A stretch of DNA of 64,000 bases from Cellulomonas gilvus ATCC 13127 (lineage in GTDB: Bacteria > Actinomycetota > Actinomycetes > Actinomycetales > Cellulomonadaceae): the NCBI RefSeq assembly GCF_000218545.1, contig NC_015671.1:682001-746000 (forward strand), written 5' to 3'. The translations under genes and the position numbers were made by a program. Of the stretch, positions 40,300 to 47,733 are shown in pieces (positions within the stretch are counted from its first letter, which is position 1; each line of letters starts with the position of its first letter). The notes under the pieces were generated by a model that was not told the DNA's origin, did not search any database, and saw nothing but the letters and a program-made list of their open reading frames with translations.

Positions 40300-41255
40300 C
40301 GGCGGCGGTGACATCCACGCGGCAGCCGTCGTCCGACGGTGCGGTGCGCTGGTCCGCGCTGCCGCCGGCCTCGTCGCACGGCGTGACGGACGCGATGCGC
40401 GAACGCGTGGCCGGCCTGGCGCCCGAGGCGGCACCCGTGCTCGAGCGTGCCGCGGTCGCATGCGACCTGGACCGCACGCTCGTCTACTCGGCCGCTGCGC
40501 TGGGCCTGCCGGGCGCGGACCACGAGGCCCCGCCGCTCGTGGTCGCCGAGGTCTACCAGGGCGCGCCGCTGTCCTACTGGACGCGGGACGCGCAGCGCAT
40601 GCTCGCGGCGCTCGCGCAGCGCGCCGTGCTGGTGCCGACGACGACGCGCACGCGTGCGCAGTACGCGCGCATCCGGCTGTTCGACGCGCCGCCGCGCTAC
40701 GCGATCACGACCAACGGCGCCCACCTGCTGGTGGACGGCGAGCCGTGCCCGCGCTGGGCGGACCGCGTCGCGGGTGTGCTGACCGGTGCGCTGCCGCTCG
40801 CGGACGTCCTGGCGCACCTGGCGCAGTGGGAGGGCGAGCCGTGGCTGCGCAGCCTGCGCTCGGCCGACGACGCGTTCGCCTACCTGGTGGTGGAGCGTGC
40901 CGCGCTGCCGGACGGCTGGGTCGCGGAGCTCGACGCGTGGTGCGGCGCGCGCGGCTGGGTCGTCTCGGTGCAGGGCCGCAAGGTCTACGCGGTGCCCGCG
41001 GGCCTGACCAAGAGCGCCGCGGTGGCCGAGGTCGTGGCGCGTACCGGTGCGGACGGCGTGCTCGCGGCGGGCGACTCGCTCCTGGACGCGGGCCTGCTGG
41101 CCGACGCGACCCGCGCGGTGCGGCCCGCGCACGGCGAGCTGCATGACGTGGGCTGGACCGCCCCCCACCTGCGGGTCACGGACCGGGCGGGTGTGCTGGG
41201 CGGTCAGGAGATCGTCGAGCGCCTGCTGGCCGACGTCCTCCGGGCGGACGGGTGA
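40296..41255 (+). CDS. Ter-cluster HAD-superfamily hydrolase
   Basis: HAD phosphatase of 319 residues. Motif I DLDRTLV at about residues 57-63 (acceptor and acid/base aspartates), VLVPTTTRTRAQYARIRLF near motif II (Thr), a lysine in AGLTKSAAVAEV for motif III, and GDSLLDAGLL for motif IV. The Cof/sucrose-phosphatase-like arrangement suits removal of phosphate from a sugar- or nucleoside-like intermediate made by the preceding PRTases. Overlaps both neighbours by four bases (GTGA). Confidence 0.85.
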   Translation: MTAAVTSTRQPSSDGAVRWSALPPASSHGVTDAMRERVAGLAPEAAPVLERAAVACDLDRTLVYSAAALGLPGADHEAPPLVVAEVYQGAPLSYWTRDAQRMLAALAQRAVLVPTTTRTRAQYARIRLFDAPPRYAITTNGAHLLVDGEPCPRWADRVAGVLTGALPLADVLAHLAQWEGEPWLRSLRSADDAFAYLVVERAALPDGWVAELDAWCGARGWVVSVQGRKVYAVPAGLTKSAAVAEVVARTGADGVLAAGDSLLDAGLLADATRAVRPAHGELHDVGWTAPHLRVTDRAGVLGGQEIVERLLADVLRADG

Positions 41256-41602
41256 CCGACGCCATGACGCCGCGCGTCCGGATCACGTACTGCACGCAGT
41301 GTCGGTGGCTGCTGCGTGCGGCGTGGTACGCGCAGGAGCTGCTGACCACGTTCCACCGTGAGCTCGCGGAGGTCGCGCTGCGCCCCGGGACCGGCGGCGT
41401 GTTCGTCGTCGAGGCGTGGCCCGCCGGTGCGTCCGACGACGAGGCCGTGGTGCTGTGGGACCGCGCCGCGGACGGCGGCTTCCCGGACGTGGTGGACCTC
41501 AAGCGCCGCGTGCGCGACGCGGTCGCCCCGGACAAGCCGCTCGGCCACGCGGACCGCGTGGCCGAGCAGGGCCCCGAGGCCGGCACAGCGTCGCCGAGCT
41601 AG
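41252..41602 (+). CDS. SelW/Rdx-family redox protein with altered C-terminus
   Basis: Thioredoxin-like Rdx (selenoprotein W-related) protein, 116 residues, with CxxC Cys14-Thr-Gln-Cys17 (cysteine form) and the family segment FPDVVDLKRRVRDAVAP. GTG 41252 overlaps the HAD stop, so it closes the Ter operon; ATG 41264 is an alternative. The natural end seems to have been PLGHA-x-RVAEQE-stop: that coding survives as a repeat at 42780-42814 with stop TGA. In the present gene the insertion replaces it by [10 protein letters not shown] and a TAG that shares CTAG with the stop of the convergent abi gene. Confidence 0.85.
   Translation: MTDAMTPRVRITYCTQCRWLLRAAWYAQELLTTFHRELAEVALRPGTGGVFVVEAWPAGASDDEAVVLWDRAADGGFPDVVDLKRRVRDAVAPDKPLGHADRVAEQGPEAGTASPS
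41536..41570 (+). repeat. Left 35-bp direct repeat flanking the Abi cassette
   Basis: 34 of 35 bases match 42780-42814. The core (41540-41566) is a palindrome with perfect 13-bp arms, CTCGGCCACGCGG and CCGCGTGGCCGAG, around a central A. This copy lies inside the 3' end of the SelW-like gene. Confidence 0.9.
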
Positions 41603-42702
41603 AGGTCAGACGTGCTGGACGCCACCTCGAGCGCGTGGAGAGACGTGTAGCGCTGGCGCTGCACGAACGCGGAGCCTCGCCCCACACCCGCATGTGGGAG
41701 TGGCGACGTCAGCGCTCGGTGCCTGGCGTCACCCGGACGCGTGAGCAAGAAGACCTGGTATCGGCCCTCGGTCCAGCCTGCCGATCGGAACGCAGATATC
41801 AAGGGCGCGATCTTGCGGTCGAAGCGGTCCGTAGAGGCGAGGAGTCGTGCCGCCTCGTCGTCGGTCCATTCCACGTTGTCGCGACGGTGCACGATCAGAG
41901 GGACGTCGGCCTTGATCGACTGCTCGGCGTAGAAGGCCATGCGCGTGATCGGACGGAAGGTGCGGCCCGCCTGGCAGACGTAGGCGTGGTGGAGTTCGTA
42001 CATGCGCCATGCTTCCCGGGCCGGCACTACGACCGTGTCCTGGACGGTCACGGGGCGTTCGCGGTAGACGTCCATCGCCCGCGAGACGTCCGTGAGCCAC
42101 GCGGCTGCATCTGTCGAGATGTAGCTCGCGACTTCGATGACCTGGCGGATCTCGAACGGAACGTCGACGTTGATCATCGAGTCGTGGTGAGCCAGGCGGT
42201 TGCGGAATTTCCTGACCCGCTCGACTGCCGCTGAGACCTGCTTCCGCTGGCCATTGCCGTTGGGGAATGCCTTGTGCAGCGACTCGCGCCACACGTCTTC
42301 ATAGCGGGGTCCGAGGAGCCCACTCCAGAACCCAAAGCTCAGTCCCGCGACGATCTGATGTCGGCTCTCCTGGCCCCGAGCGCGGAGGCGGGCACGAACC
42401 GCATCGACCTGAGCAGCGACTTCCTGACCGCCTGGCGTCTCGAGCAGGAACCAGGCGATTCCGCGGCGGTGCTCGTCGAAGTGATGCGTCAACGCGCGAT
42501 CAAGAGCATTGCGGAGGAGCACCTCCAGATGTCCGACGGTCTCAAAGGCGGCCGCCGCCGTCTTGGCGTTCCATTCGTAGAGCGCGACCGCGGTCGACCG
42601 GTCGTCGTCGGCGGCCCTGAGGTAGGGGGCGAGGCGAGGCTCTGACAGGAGCTCCCAGACCGCATCTCGAGAAGGATGAGGGCTCGTCGCTGACTCACTC
42701 AT
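41599..42702 (-). CDS. HEPN-type Abi (abortive infection) family protein with C-terminal extension
   Basis: 367-residue Abi_2-like protein. The N-terminal half has the family pattern [51 protein letters not shown] (about 18-71), and the HEPN ribonuclease motif Rx4H as R167NRLAH172. Residues about 215-365 are an extra domain I cannot name ([35 protein letters not shown]), perhaps a small beta-rich sensor. Such proteins act as RNA-cleaving toxins in phage defence. The gene is lower in GC than its surroundings (42121-42180 is 34/60 G+C). A TAACAT box 6 bases before ATG 42702 suggests a leaderless mRNA. A small RNA diverges from it. Recently acquired as a cassette. Confidence 0.85.
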   Translation of the reverse strand: MSESATSPHPSRDAVWELLSEPRLAPYLRAADDDRSTAVALYEWNAKTAAAAFETVGHLEVLLRNALDRALTHHFDEHRRGIAWFLLETPGGQEVAAQVDAVRARLRARGQESRHQIVAGLSFGFWSGLLGPRYEDVWRESLHKAFPNGNGQRKQVSAAVERVRKFRNRLAHHDSMINVDVPFEIRQVIEVASYISTDAAAWLTDVSRAMDVYRERPVTVQDTVVVPAREAWRMYELHHAYVCQAGRTFRPITRMAFYAEQSIKADVPLIVHRRDNVEWTDDEAARLLASTDRFDRKIAPLISAFRSAGWTEGRYQVFLLTRPGDARHRALTSPLPHAGVGRGSAFVQRQRYTSLHALEVASSTSDL

Positions 42703-42718
42703 CGGGTCATGTTAGCCT
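42690..42718 (+). promoter_or_regulatory. Promoter of the small RNA next to abi
   Basis: CTGACT at 42690-42695, a 17-base spacer and TAGCCT at 42713-42718 read on the plus strand. The -10 box interlocks with the minus-strand TAACAT (42714-42709) of the abi gene, so the two promoters compete or are co-regulated. Confidence 0.6.
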
Positions 42719-42724
42719 TGTACA

Positions 42725-42769
42725 TGAACGCCCCAGTGTCGCCTCTGATCCAAGCGCCTGGGGCTTTTT
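42725..42769 (+). ncRNA. Putative small structured RNA divergent from abi
   Basis: About 45 bases from a predicted start near 42725 to a T-run at 42765-42769. A perfect 7-bp stem (GCCCCAG at 42730-42736 with CTGGGGC at 42758-42764) encloses an internal loop, a 3-bp stem (CGC 42740-42742 with GCG 42754-42756) and an 11-base loop CTCTGATCCAA. It has its own promoter, hairpin and U-tract, and no ribosome site. Could be an antitoxin or guide-like RNA for the HEPN protein (inference), or only a terminator. Confidence 0.55.
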
Positions 42770-42779
42770 CCTGCCCGCC

Positions 42780-42814
42780 GCCGCTCGGCCACGCGGTCCG
42801 CGTGGCCGAGCAGG
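42780..42814 (+). repeat. Right 35-bp direct repeat flanking the Abi cassette
   Basis: Matches 41536-41570 except for the central base (T at 42797 for A at 41553). Read in the SelW frame it encodes [11 protein letters not shown] followed by GAG TGA, which looks like the displaced original end of that gene. Because the core is a palindrome, it is also an exact reverse complement of the left core. It lies 31 bases past the msrA stop and could double as its terminator. Confidence 0.9.
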
Positions 42815-42844
42815 AGTGATGCGGCACCGCCGCGCGAGCGAGGG

Positions 42845-43522
42845 CTACGCGCCCGTGGGCAGCGGGCAGGAGACGCCCGTGCCGCCGAGCCCGCAGTAGC
42901 CGTCCGGGTTCTTGTCCAGGTACTGCTGGTGGTAGTCCTCGGCGTAGTAGAACGCGCCTGCCTCGTCGGCCGTCCGGATCTCGGTGGTGATCTGCCCGTA
43001 GCCCGCCGCGGCCAGTCGCGGTGCGTACGCGTCACGCGTGGTGAGTGCGGCCGCGGCCTGCTCGGGCGTGGTCGTGAAGATCGCCGACCGGTACTGCGTG
43101 CCGATGTCGTTGCCCTGCCGGTAGCCCTGCGTGGGGTCGTGCGACTCCCAGAACCGCTGCAGCACGTCGGTGTCGCTGACGACGGCGGGGTCGTAGGCGA
43201 CCAGCACCATCTCGGTGTGGCCGGTCATGCCCGTGCAGACCTCCTGGTAGGAGGGGTACGGGGTGAACCCGCCCTGGTAGCCGACGGCGGTGGTGACCAC
43301 GCCGGGCAGCTGCCAGAACGCGCGCTCGGCGCCCCAGAAGCAGCCCATGGCCACGTACAGGACGCGCGTGCCCTCGGGCCACGGGCCCTGCAGGGGCGTG
43401 CCGAGCACGGTGTGGGTCGGGGCGATCGGGTGCGCGTAGCCGTCGCGGCCGGCCAGCGCGCGCTCGCGCGTGACCATCGTCGAGCGCAGGCCGGAGCCGA
43501 GCAGTGAGTTGAGGTACGTCAT
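42845..43522 (-). CDS. msrA: Peptide methionine sulfoxide reductase A
   Basis: Reduces methionine-S-sulfoxide in proteins, an oxidative repair enzyme. 225 residues from ATG 43522 (conserved [14 protein letters not shown] start of the longer MsrA type). Catalytic Cys61 in [36 protein letters not shown] and [26 protein letters not shown] are typical; the C-terminal [14 protein letters not shown] carries the resolving cysteines. The frame is open upstream of this ATG, but the residues there are not family-like. Function sits well next to the Ter stress locus, though it is transcribed separately. Confidence 0.96.
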   Translation of the reverse strand: MTYLNSLLGSGLRSTMVTRERALAGRDGYAHPIAPTHTVLGTPLQGPWPEGTRVLYVAMGCFWGAERAFWQLPGVVTTAVGYQGGFTPYPSYQEVCTGMTGHTEMVLVAYDPAVVSDTDVLQRFWESHDPTQGYRQGNDIGTQYRSAIFTTTPEQAAAALTTRDAYAPRLAAAGYGQITTEIRTADEAGAFYYAEDYHQQYLDKNPDGYCGLGGTGVSCPLPTGA

Positions 43523-43849
43523 GGTGGAGTCCTCTCCGGAGGGGGTGGACGCCGGCCGCGGGCTGGCGGCGGCGGCTCCCTCCGTGGCAGCACAACCGTC
43601 CCCCCGGAGCGGCTGTTCCCGCGGGGTGGACCTGGACCGTGGTCCGGTTCGTGGTGGACGGGTGCTTCCCACCGCGCCCCTGTGTGACCTAGCGTGGGTC
43701 CCTGCACGATGGGAGCGCTACTACGCGCTCACCGGTGACGGTTGCGTGCCATGTGACGGTCGTACGGATCGGGGGAGCCCGTACGACCAACGGGTGGGCG
43801 GCGGCGGGGGGAACGACGCCGTCCACCCGGTGGCACGTAGCCTGGGCGG
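43523..43849. other. 327-bp intergenic region between msrA and the AI-2E gene
   Basis: Divergent promoter region without a convincing gene. It contains a TAGCGT -10-like box near 43690, a perfect 10-bp inverted repeat GGTCGTACGG / CCGTACGACC (43758-43788, 11-base spacer), and TAGCCT at 43838-43843, 6 bases before the AI-2E ATG. The inverted repeat is the only striking element and may be an operator. Confidence 0.6.
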
Positions 43850-45229
43850 ATGACGCGCACGCCCGACCCGGCCGCGAAGGCCCCCGCCGTCCCGCACCAG
43901 GTCACCGCACCCGACGAGCGTGCGAGCGATCCCGCGGCCGCGGTGCCGCTGCCGGTCCGCCAGGCCGCCGCGTGGTCCTGGCGGCTGCTGCTGATCGCGG
44001 CTGCCGCGGCCGTGGTGATCGCCCTGGTCGGCTACCTCAAGCTCGTCGTGGTGCCGGTCGCGGTGGCACTCCTGCTCGCCGTGCTGCTGCACCCGCTCGT
44101 CGGCTGGCTCGAGCGGCGCGTGCGGCTGCGGCGCGGGGCCGCCGTCGCGATCGCGGTGATCGGCATGGTCGTGGTCGTCGTCGGGCTGCTGGTCCTGGCG
44201 GGGCGGTCCGTCGCGCTCGGCATCGCCGACCTGTGGGACCAGGCGCGCCAGGGCATCGACCAGGTGACGGCCTGGCTCGCGGACGGGCCGCTGCACCTGT
44301 CCACGGACCAGCTCGACACGTGGCTGGACCAGGCGCAGAAGGCGGCGTCCAGCAACAGCTCGAGCATCGCCGCCGGCGCGCTGCACGCGACGGTCACGGT
44401 CGGCCATGTGCTCGCGGGTGCGGTCATCGCGTTGTTCTGCACGTTCTTCTTCCTGCTGGACGGCCGGACCATCTGGTCGTGGGTGGTCGGGCTGCTGCCG
44501 CGCGGCTCGCGCGAGCACGTGCACCAGGCGGGCCGCCGCGGTCTGGTGACGCTCGGGGCGTACACGCGCACGCAGATCCTGGTCGCGGCGGTCGACGCGA
44601 CGGGCATCGGGGTGGGCGCCGCGATCCTGCAGGTCCCGCTCGCCTTCCCGCTGGCCATCCTGGTGTTCCTGGGCTCGTTCATCCCGATCGTGGGCGCGGT
44701 GGTCACGGGTGCGATCGCGGTGCTCGTCGCGCTGGTGACGCACGGCCCCGTGGTCGCGCTGATCATGCTCGCGATCGTCCTGGCGGTGCAGCAGCTCGAG
44801 GGGCACGTGCTGCAGCCGTTCCTCATGGGTCACGCGGTCTCGCTGCACCCCGTCGCGGTGCTGCTGGGCGTGGCCGCGGGCTCGTTCATGGCCGGGATCC
44901 TGGGTGCGCTGTTCGCGGTGCCGATCATCGCGGTCCTCAACACCGTGATCCTCTACCTGCACGGGCACGACAAGTTCCCGCAGCTGGGGCAGGACGACCA
45001 CGTGCTGCTGCGCCCGCACCGGCACCCGGTGCTCGAACGCGCGATCGCTCAGGTCAACGAGCTCGAGGTCGAGCGGGCCGCGGGTGCGGACGCACGTGCG
45101 CTGGGCGAGGACCCCGCGGTGGGCGCCGACGAGGGCGCGTCCACGGACCTCGACGACGCGGGCGACGGCTCCGACGGCACGAAGGGCCCGGAAGGCCCGG
45201 AGGCCGGGCGGACGGGCGACGCGCGGTGA
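43850..45229 (+). CDS. AI-2E (PerM/YdiK) family transporter
   Basis: Polytopic membrane protein of 459 residues, about eight helices: two at the N-terminus (LLLIAAAAAVVIALVGYL, VVPVAVALLLAVLLHPLVGWLERR), a soluble extracytoplasmic middle (about 120-190), and the conserved second half with LVFLGSFIPIVGAVVTGAIAVLVAL, QQLEGHVLQPFLMGHAVSLHP and LGALFAVPIIAVLNTVI. An acidic C-terminal tail follows. Family members move autoinducer-2, ions or other solutes; substrate unknown. ATG 43850 is leaderless by its TAGCCT box. Overlaps ilvA by GTGA, so they are co-transcribed. Confidence 0.9.
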   Translation: MTRTPDPAAKAPAVPHQVTAPDERASDPAAAVPLPVRQAAAWSWRLLLIAAAAAVVIALVGYLKLVVVPVAVALLLAVLLHPLVGWLERRVRLRRGAAVAIAVIGMVVVVVGLLVLAGRSVALGIADLWDQARQGIDQVTAWLADGPLHLSTDQLDTWLDQAQKAASSNSSSIAAGALHATVTVGHVLAGAVIALFCTFFFLLDGRTIWSWVVGLLPRGSREHVHQAGRRGLVTLGAYTRTQILVAAVDATGIGVGAAILQVPLAFPLAILVFLGSFIPIVGAVVTGAIAVLVALVTHGPVVALIMLAIVLAVQQLEGHVLQPFLMGHAVSLHPVAVLLGVAAGSFMAGILGALFAVPIIAVLNTVILYLHGHDKFPQLGQDDHVLLRPHRHPVLERAIAQVNELEVERAAGADARALGEDPAVGADEGASTDLDDAGDGSDGTKGPEGPEAGRTGDAR

Positions 45230-46425
45230 CGACGATCGAGGACGTGCGCCGCGCCGCGGCGCTGCTGGACGGCGTCGCCGAGCGCACCCCGGTCGAGTCG
45301 AGCCGCGCGCTGTCCGAGATCGCCGGCGCGCGCGTGCTGCTCAAGTGCGAGAACCTGCAGCGCGCGGGCTCGTTCAAGATCCGCGGCGCGTACGTGCGGA
45401 TGTCCGGCCTGACGGACGACGAGCGTGCGCGGGGAGTCGTGGCGGCCAGCGCGGGCAACCACGCGCAGGGTGTCGCGCTCGCGGCGCGGCTGCTCGGCAT
45501 CGACGCGATGGTCGTCATGCCCGTGGACGCCGCGCTGCCCAAGATCGCGGCGACGCGCGAGTACGGCGCGCGCGTCGAGCTCGCGGGCACGAGCGTCGAC
45601 GAGGCCCTGCAGCACGCGCGTGCGTACGCCGAGCGCACGGGTGCCGTCCTCATCCACCCGTTCGACCACCCCGACGTCGTGGCGGGGCAGGGCACCATCG
45701 GTCTGGAGATCGTCGAGCAGGTGCCCGACGTCGCGACCGTGCTGGTCCCCGTGGGGGGCGGCGGGCTCGCGGCCGGCGTGGTCACCGCGCTCGCGGCGCT
45801 GCGCCCGCAGGTGCGTGTGGTCGGCGTCCAGGCCGCGCACGCCGCGTCCTACCCCGCCTCGCTCGCGGCGGGCCACCCGATCCCCGCGCCCGAGCTGCGC
45901 ACCATGGCCGACGGCATCGCCGTGGGCCTGCCGGGCGACGTGCCGTTCGACGTGCTCGCGCACGCCGGCATCGAGATCCGCACGGTGTCCGAGGAGGACC
46001 TGTCCCGCGCGCTGCTGCTGGTCGCGGAGCGCGCCAAGCTGCTGGTCGAGCCGTCGGGCGCGGCCGCGGTCGCCGCGCTCATGGCCGCCCCGGGGCAGTT
46101 CGAGGGCCCCGTGGTGGCGATCCTGTCCGGCGGCAACATGGACCCGCAGGTGCTGCTGCGCGTGGTGCGACACGGTCTGGCGTCAGCGGGCCGCTTCCTG
46201 TGGCTGCACGTCCGCATCGCGGACCGGCCCGGGGCGCTCGCGGACCTGCTGCGGGACCTGGCGGCCACGGGTGCCAACGTCATGCACGTCTCGCACGTGC
46301 GCACGCAGGGCGAGCTCGCGGTCGACGAGGTCGCGATCGAGGTGCAGGTCGAGACGAAGGGGCCGGACCACTGCTCGGCCGTGATGCACGCGTTGCGCGC
46401 GGCCGGCTACCGGCTGACCGACTGA
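45226..46425 (+). CDS. ilvA: Threonine ammonia-lyase
   Basis: PLP-dependent deaminase of threonine to 2-oxobutanoate, first step to isoleucine, or catabolic. 399 residues from GTG 45226. Schiff-base Lys51 in GSFKIRGA; phosphate-cup VPVGGGGLAAG at about 170-180; SAGNHAQG substrate loop at about 74-81. The single C-terminal ACT domain (FLWLHVRIADRPGALADLLRDLAATGANV) is the short allosteric type, shared by catabolic TdcB-like and some biosynthetic enzymes, so feedback by isoleucine is uncertain. Second gene after the AI-2E transporter, then a terminator. Confidence 0.93.
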   Translation: MTTIEDVRRAAALLDGVAERTPVESSRALSEIAGARVLLKCENLQRAGSFKIRGAYVRMSGLTDDERARGVVAASAGNHAQGVALAARLLGIDAMVVMPVDAALPKIAATREYGARVELAGTSVDEALQHARAYAERTGAVLIHPFDHPDVVAGQGTIGLEIVEQVPDVATVLVPVGGGGLAAGVVTALAALRPQVRVVGVQAAHAASYPASLAAGHPIPAPELRTMADGIAVGLPGDVPFDVLAHAGIEIRTVSEEDLSRALLLVAERAKLLVEPSGAAAVAALMAAPGQFEGPVVAILSGGNMDPQVLLRVVRHGLASAGRFLWLHVRIADRPGALADLLRDLAATGANVMHVSHVRTQGELAVDEVAIEVQVETKGPDHCSAVMHALRAAGYRLTD

Positions 46426-46431
46426 CGTGCA

Positions 46432-46468
46432 GCAGGGCGCCGACCGCGGTGTGCGGTCGACGCCCTGC
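46432..46468. terminator. Bidirectional terminator between ilvA and greA
   Basis: Hairpin with outer stem GCAGGGCG/CGCCCTGC and inner stem CGACCGC/GCGGTCG separated by one mismatch, 5-base loop, between convergent genes. Confidence 0.8.
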
Positions 46469-46482
46469 CGGCGGTGCGGGTC

Positions 46483-46968
46483 TCAGCCCGTGAAGGGCTT
46501 CGCGTCGAGGATCTTGACCTCGATCTCGCGGCCGTTCGGTGCCTCGTAGCTGGTCGTGTCGCCGACGGACTTGCCGTTGATCGACGCGCCCAGGGGCGAC
46601 GTGGGGGAGAAGACCTGGATCTCGGTGGTGCCGGCCATCTCGCGCGAGCCGAGCAGGAACTGCTCCTCGTCGCCCGCGACCACGGCGGTCACGACCATGC
46701 CGGGCTCGACGACGCCGTCGTCAGGCGGCGTGCCGATCTGCACGTTGCGGAGCTTGGCCTCGAGCTCGCGGATGCGGGCCTCGTTCTTGCCCTGCTCCTC
46801 ACGTGCGGCGTGGTAGCCGCCGTTCTCCTTCAGGTCGCCCTCGTCGCGCGCAGCCGAGATGCGCTGCGTGATCTCCTCGCGTCGCGGGCCCTTGAGGTCC
46901 TCGAGCTCGGCGCTGAGGCGGTCGTAGGCCTCCTGCGTCAGCCATGTGGCCGCAGTCGTGTCGGTCAC
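46483..46968 (-). CDS. greA: Transcription elongation factor GreA
   Basis: Rescues backtracked RNA polymerase by stimulating transcript cleavage. 161 residues: N-terminal coiled coil (ATWLTQEAYDRLSAELEDLKGPRREEITQRISAARDEGDLKENGGYHAAREEQGKNEARIRELEAKL) with the acidic tip DEGDLKEN, and the C-terminal FKBP-like domain (SPLGASINGKSVGDTTSYEAPNGREIEVKIL). GTG 46968 has GGAAGGAG upstream. In the conserved greA-DUF4307-mca neighbourhood. Confidence 0.97.
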   Translation of the reverse strand: MTDTTAATWLTQEAYDRLSAELEDLKGPRREEITQRISAARDEGDLKENGGYHAAREEQGKNEARIRELEAKLRNVQIGTPPDDGVVEPGMVVTAVVAGDEEQFLLGSREMAGTTEIQVFSPTSPLGASINGKSVGDTTSYEAPNGREIEVKILDAKPFTG

Positions 46969-47265
46969 GATCGCTCCTTCCTTGCCTTCGTGGTCGCCCT
47001 GCGTGGTGTCCGTCGCGCCGCGGCCGGGCCGCAGGCGTGACCGGACACCGGTGTCAGGTCATGGGGTGTCGCCGTCCAACGTGGTCGCGTGTCGACCTGC
47101 GGCGGGTGTCGCGTCGGGTGACGTGAGCACCGCCGTGGCGGCGTGCGAAACGACCACGATAGCAACCGGGCGCCATCCCGCCGTCCCGCGGGCCGGTGTG
47201 AGCAGGTTCCACGCGCCCACGGGCCGGGCGTGTCACGTCCCGGCAGGGCTCGCCGAGCGTGCAGG
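46969..47265. promoter_or_regulatory. greA upstream region
   Basis: 297 bases without a supported gene. On the minus strand TATCGT (47160-47155) is a possible -10 box giving greA a leader of about 180 bases. The region also lies past the DUF4307 stop, so a terminator could be here, but I see no strong hairpin. Confidence 0.4.
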
Positions 47266-47682
47266 TCAGCGGGTCGTGGCCCGCACCGGCTCGCAGCCCG
47301 CGACCGTCGCGGACACCGCGAGCTCGGCCGTGGGCACGCTCGTCGTGACGCGTTGCGTGCGGGCACCCGGGCCGACCTCGACCGTCGCGACCCCGACCTC
47401 GCCGTACGACTGCGAGAGGGCCTGCACGCGGCACGTCGCGGTGCTGCCGGGGTCCTTGGTGACCTCGAACGTGACGTCGACGCGTCCTGCGTCCTGGACC
47501 GTGAAGCCGACGTCCTTCCACTGCACGGGGTCGCGCAGCGCGCCGACCGCGAGGAACGCGACCACGGCCACGCCGACCACCACCGCGAGCCCCACCGCGA
47601 CCATCAGCGGGCGCCGTGACGCGGCGCGCTCGGGCCCGTACCGACCGGCCGGCGGGGTGGGTGCGGGGCTCGTGGCGGTCAC
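47266..47682 (-). CDS. DUF4307 single-pass membrane protein
   Basis: 138 residues from GTG 47682 (GGAAGGA 7 bases upstream; an ATG at 47728 gives 15 extra residues and is less likely). A short cytosolic N-terminus (PAPTPPAGRYGPERAASRR), one helix (LMVAVGLAVVVGVAVVAFLAVGAL) and an extracytoplasmic beta domain (VQWKDVGFTVQDAGRVDVTFEVTKDPGSTATCRVQALSQSYGEVGV) with two cysteines that could pair. Always near greA and mca in actinobacteria; function unknown. Confidence 0.88.
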   Translation of the reverse strand: MTATSPAPTPPAGRYGPERAASRRPLMVAVGLAVVVGVAVVAFLAVGALRDPVQWKDVGFTVQDAGRVDVTFEVTKDPGSTATCRVQALSQSYGEVGVATVEVGPGARTQRVTTSVPTAELAVSATVAGCEPVRATTR

Positions 47683-47733
47683 GCGTGGTCCTTCCGTGCG
47701 GGCGTGCGGCGGCGCGTAGGCGATCATTGTCCC

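Noticed and set aside
41252..41602. Selenocysteine (TGA) in the SelW-like protein
   Set aside because: The redox motif is encoded with two cysteine codons (Cys14 and Cys17) and no in-frame TGA interrupts it.
31078..42702. The Ter locus plus abi as one genomic island with integrase and tRNA attachment site
   Set aside because: No integrase, transposase or tRNA flanks it, GC and codon use of the ter genes match the background, and only the 1.2-kb abi segment looks foreign.
42784..42810. The palindrome as simply an msrA terminator
   Set aside because: Position would allow it, but a 35-bp match to the end of the selW-like gene, in frame and with a stop codon, is better explained by duplication at an insertion. 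It may still serve as a terminator.
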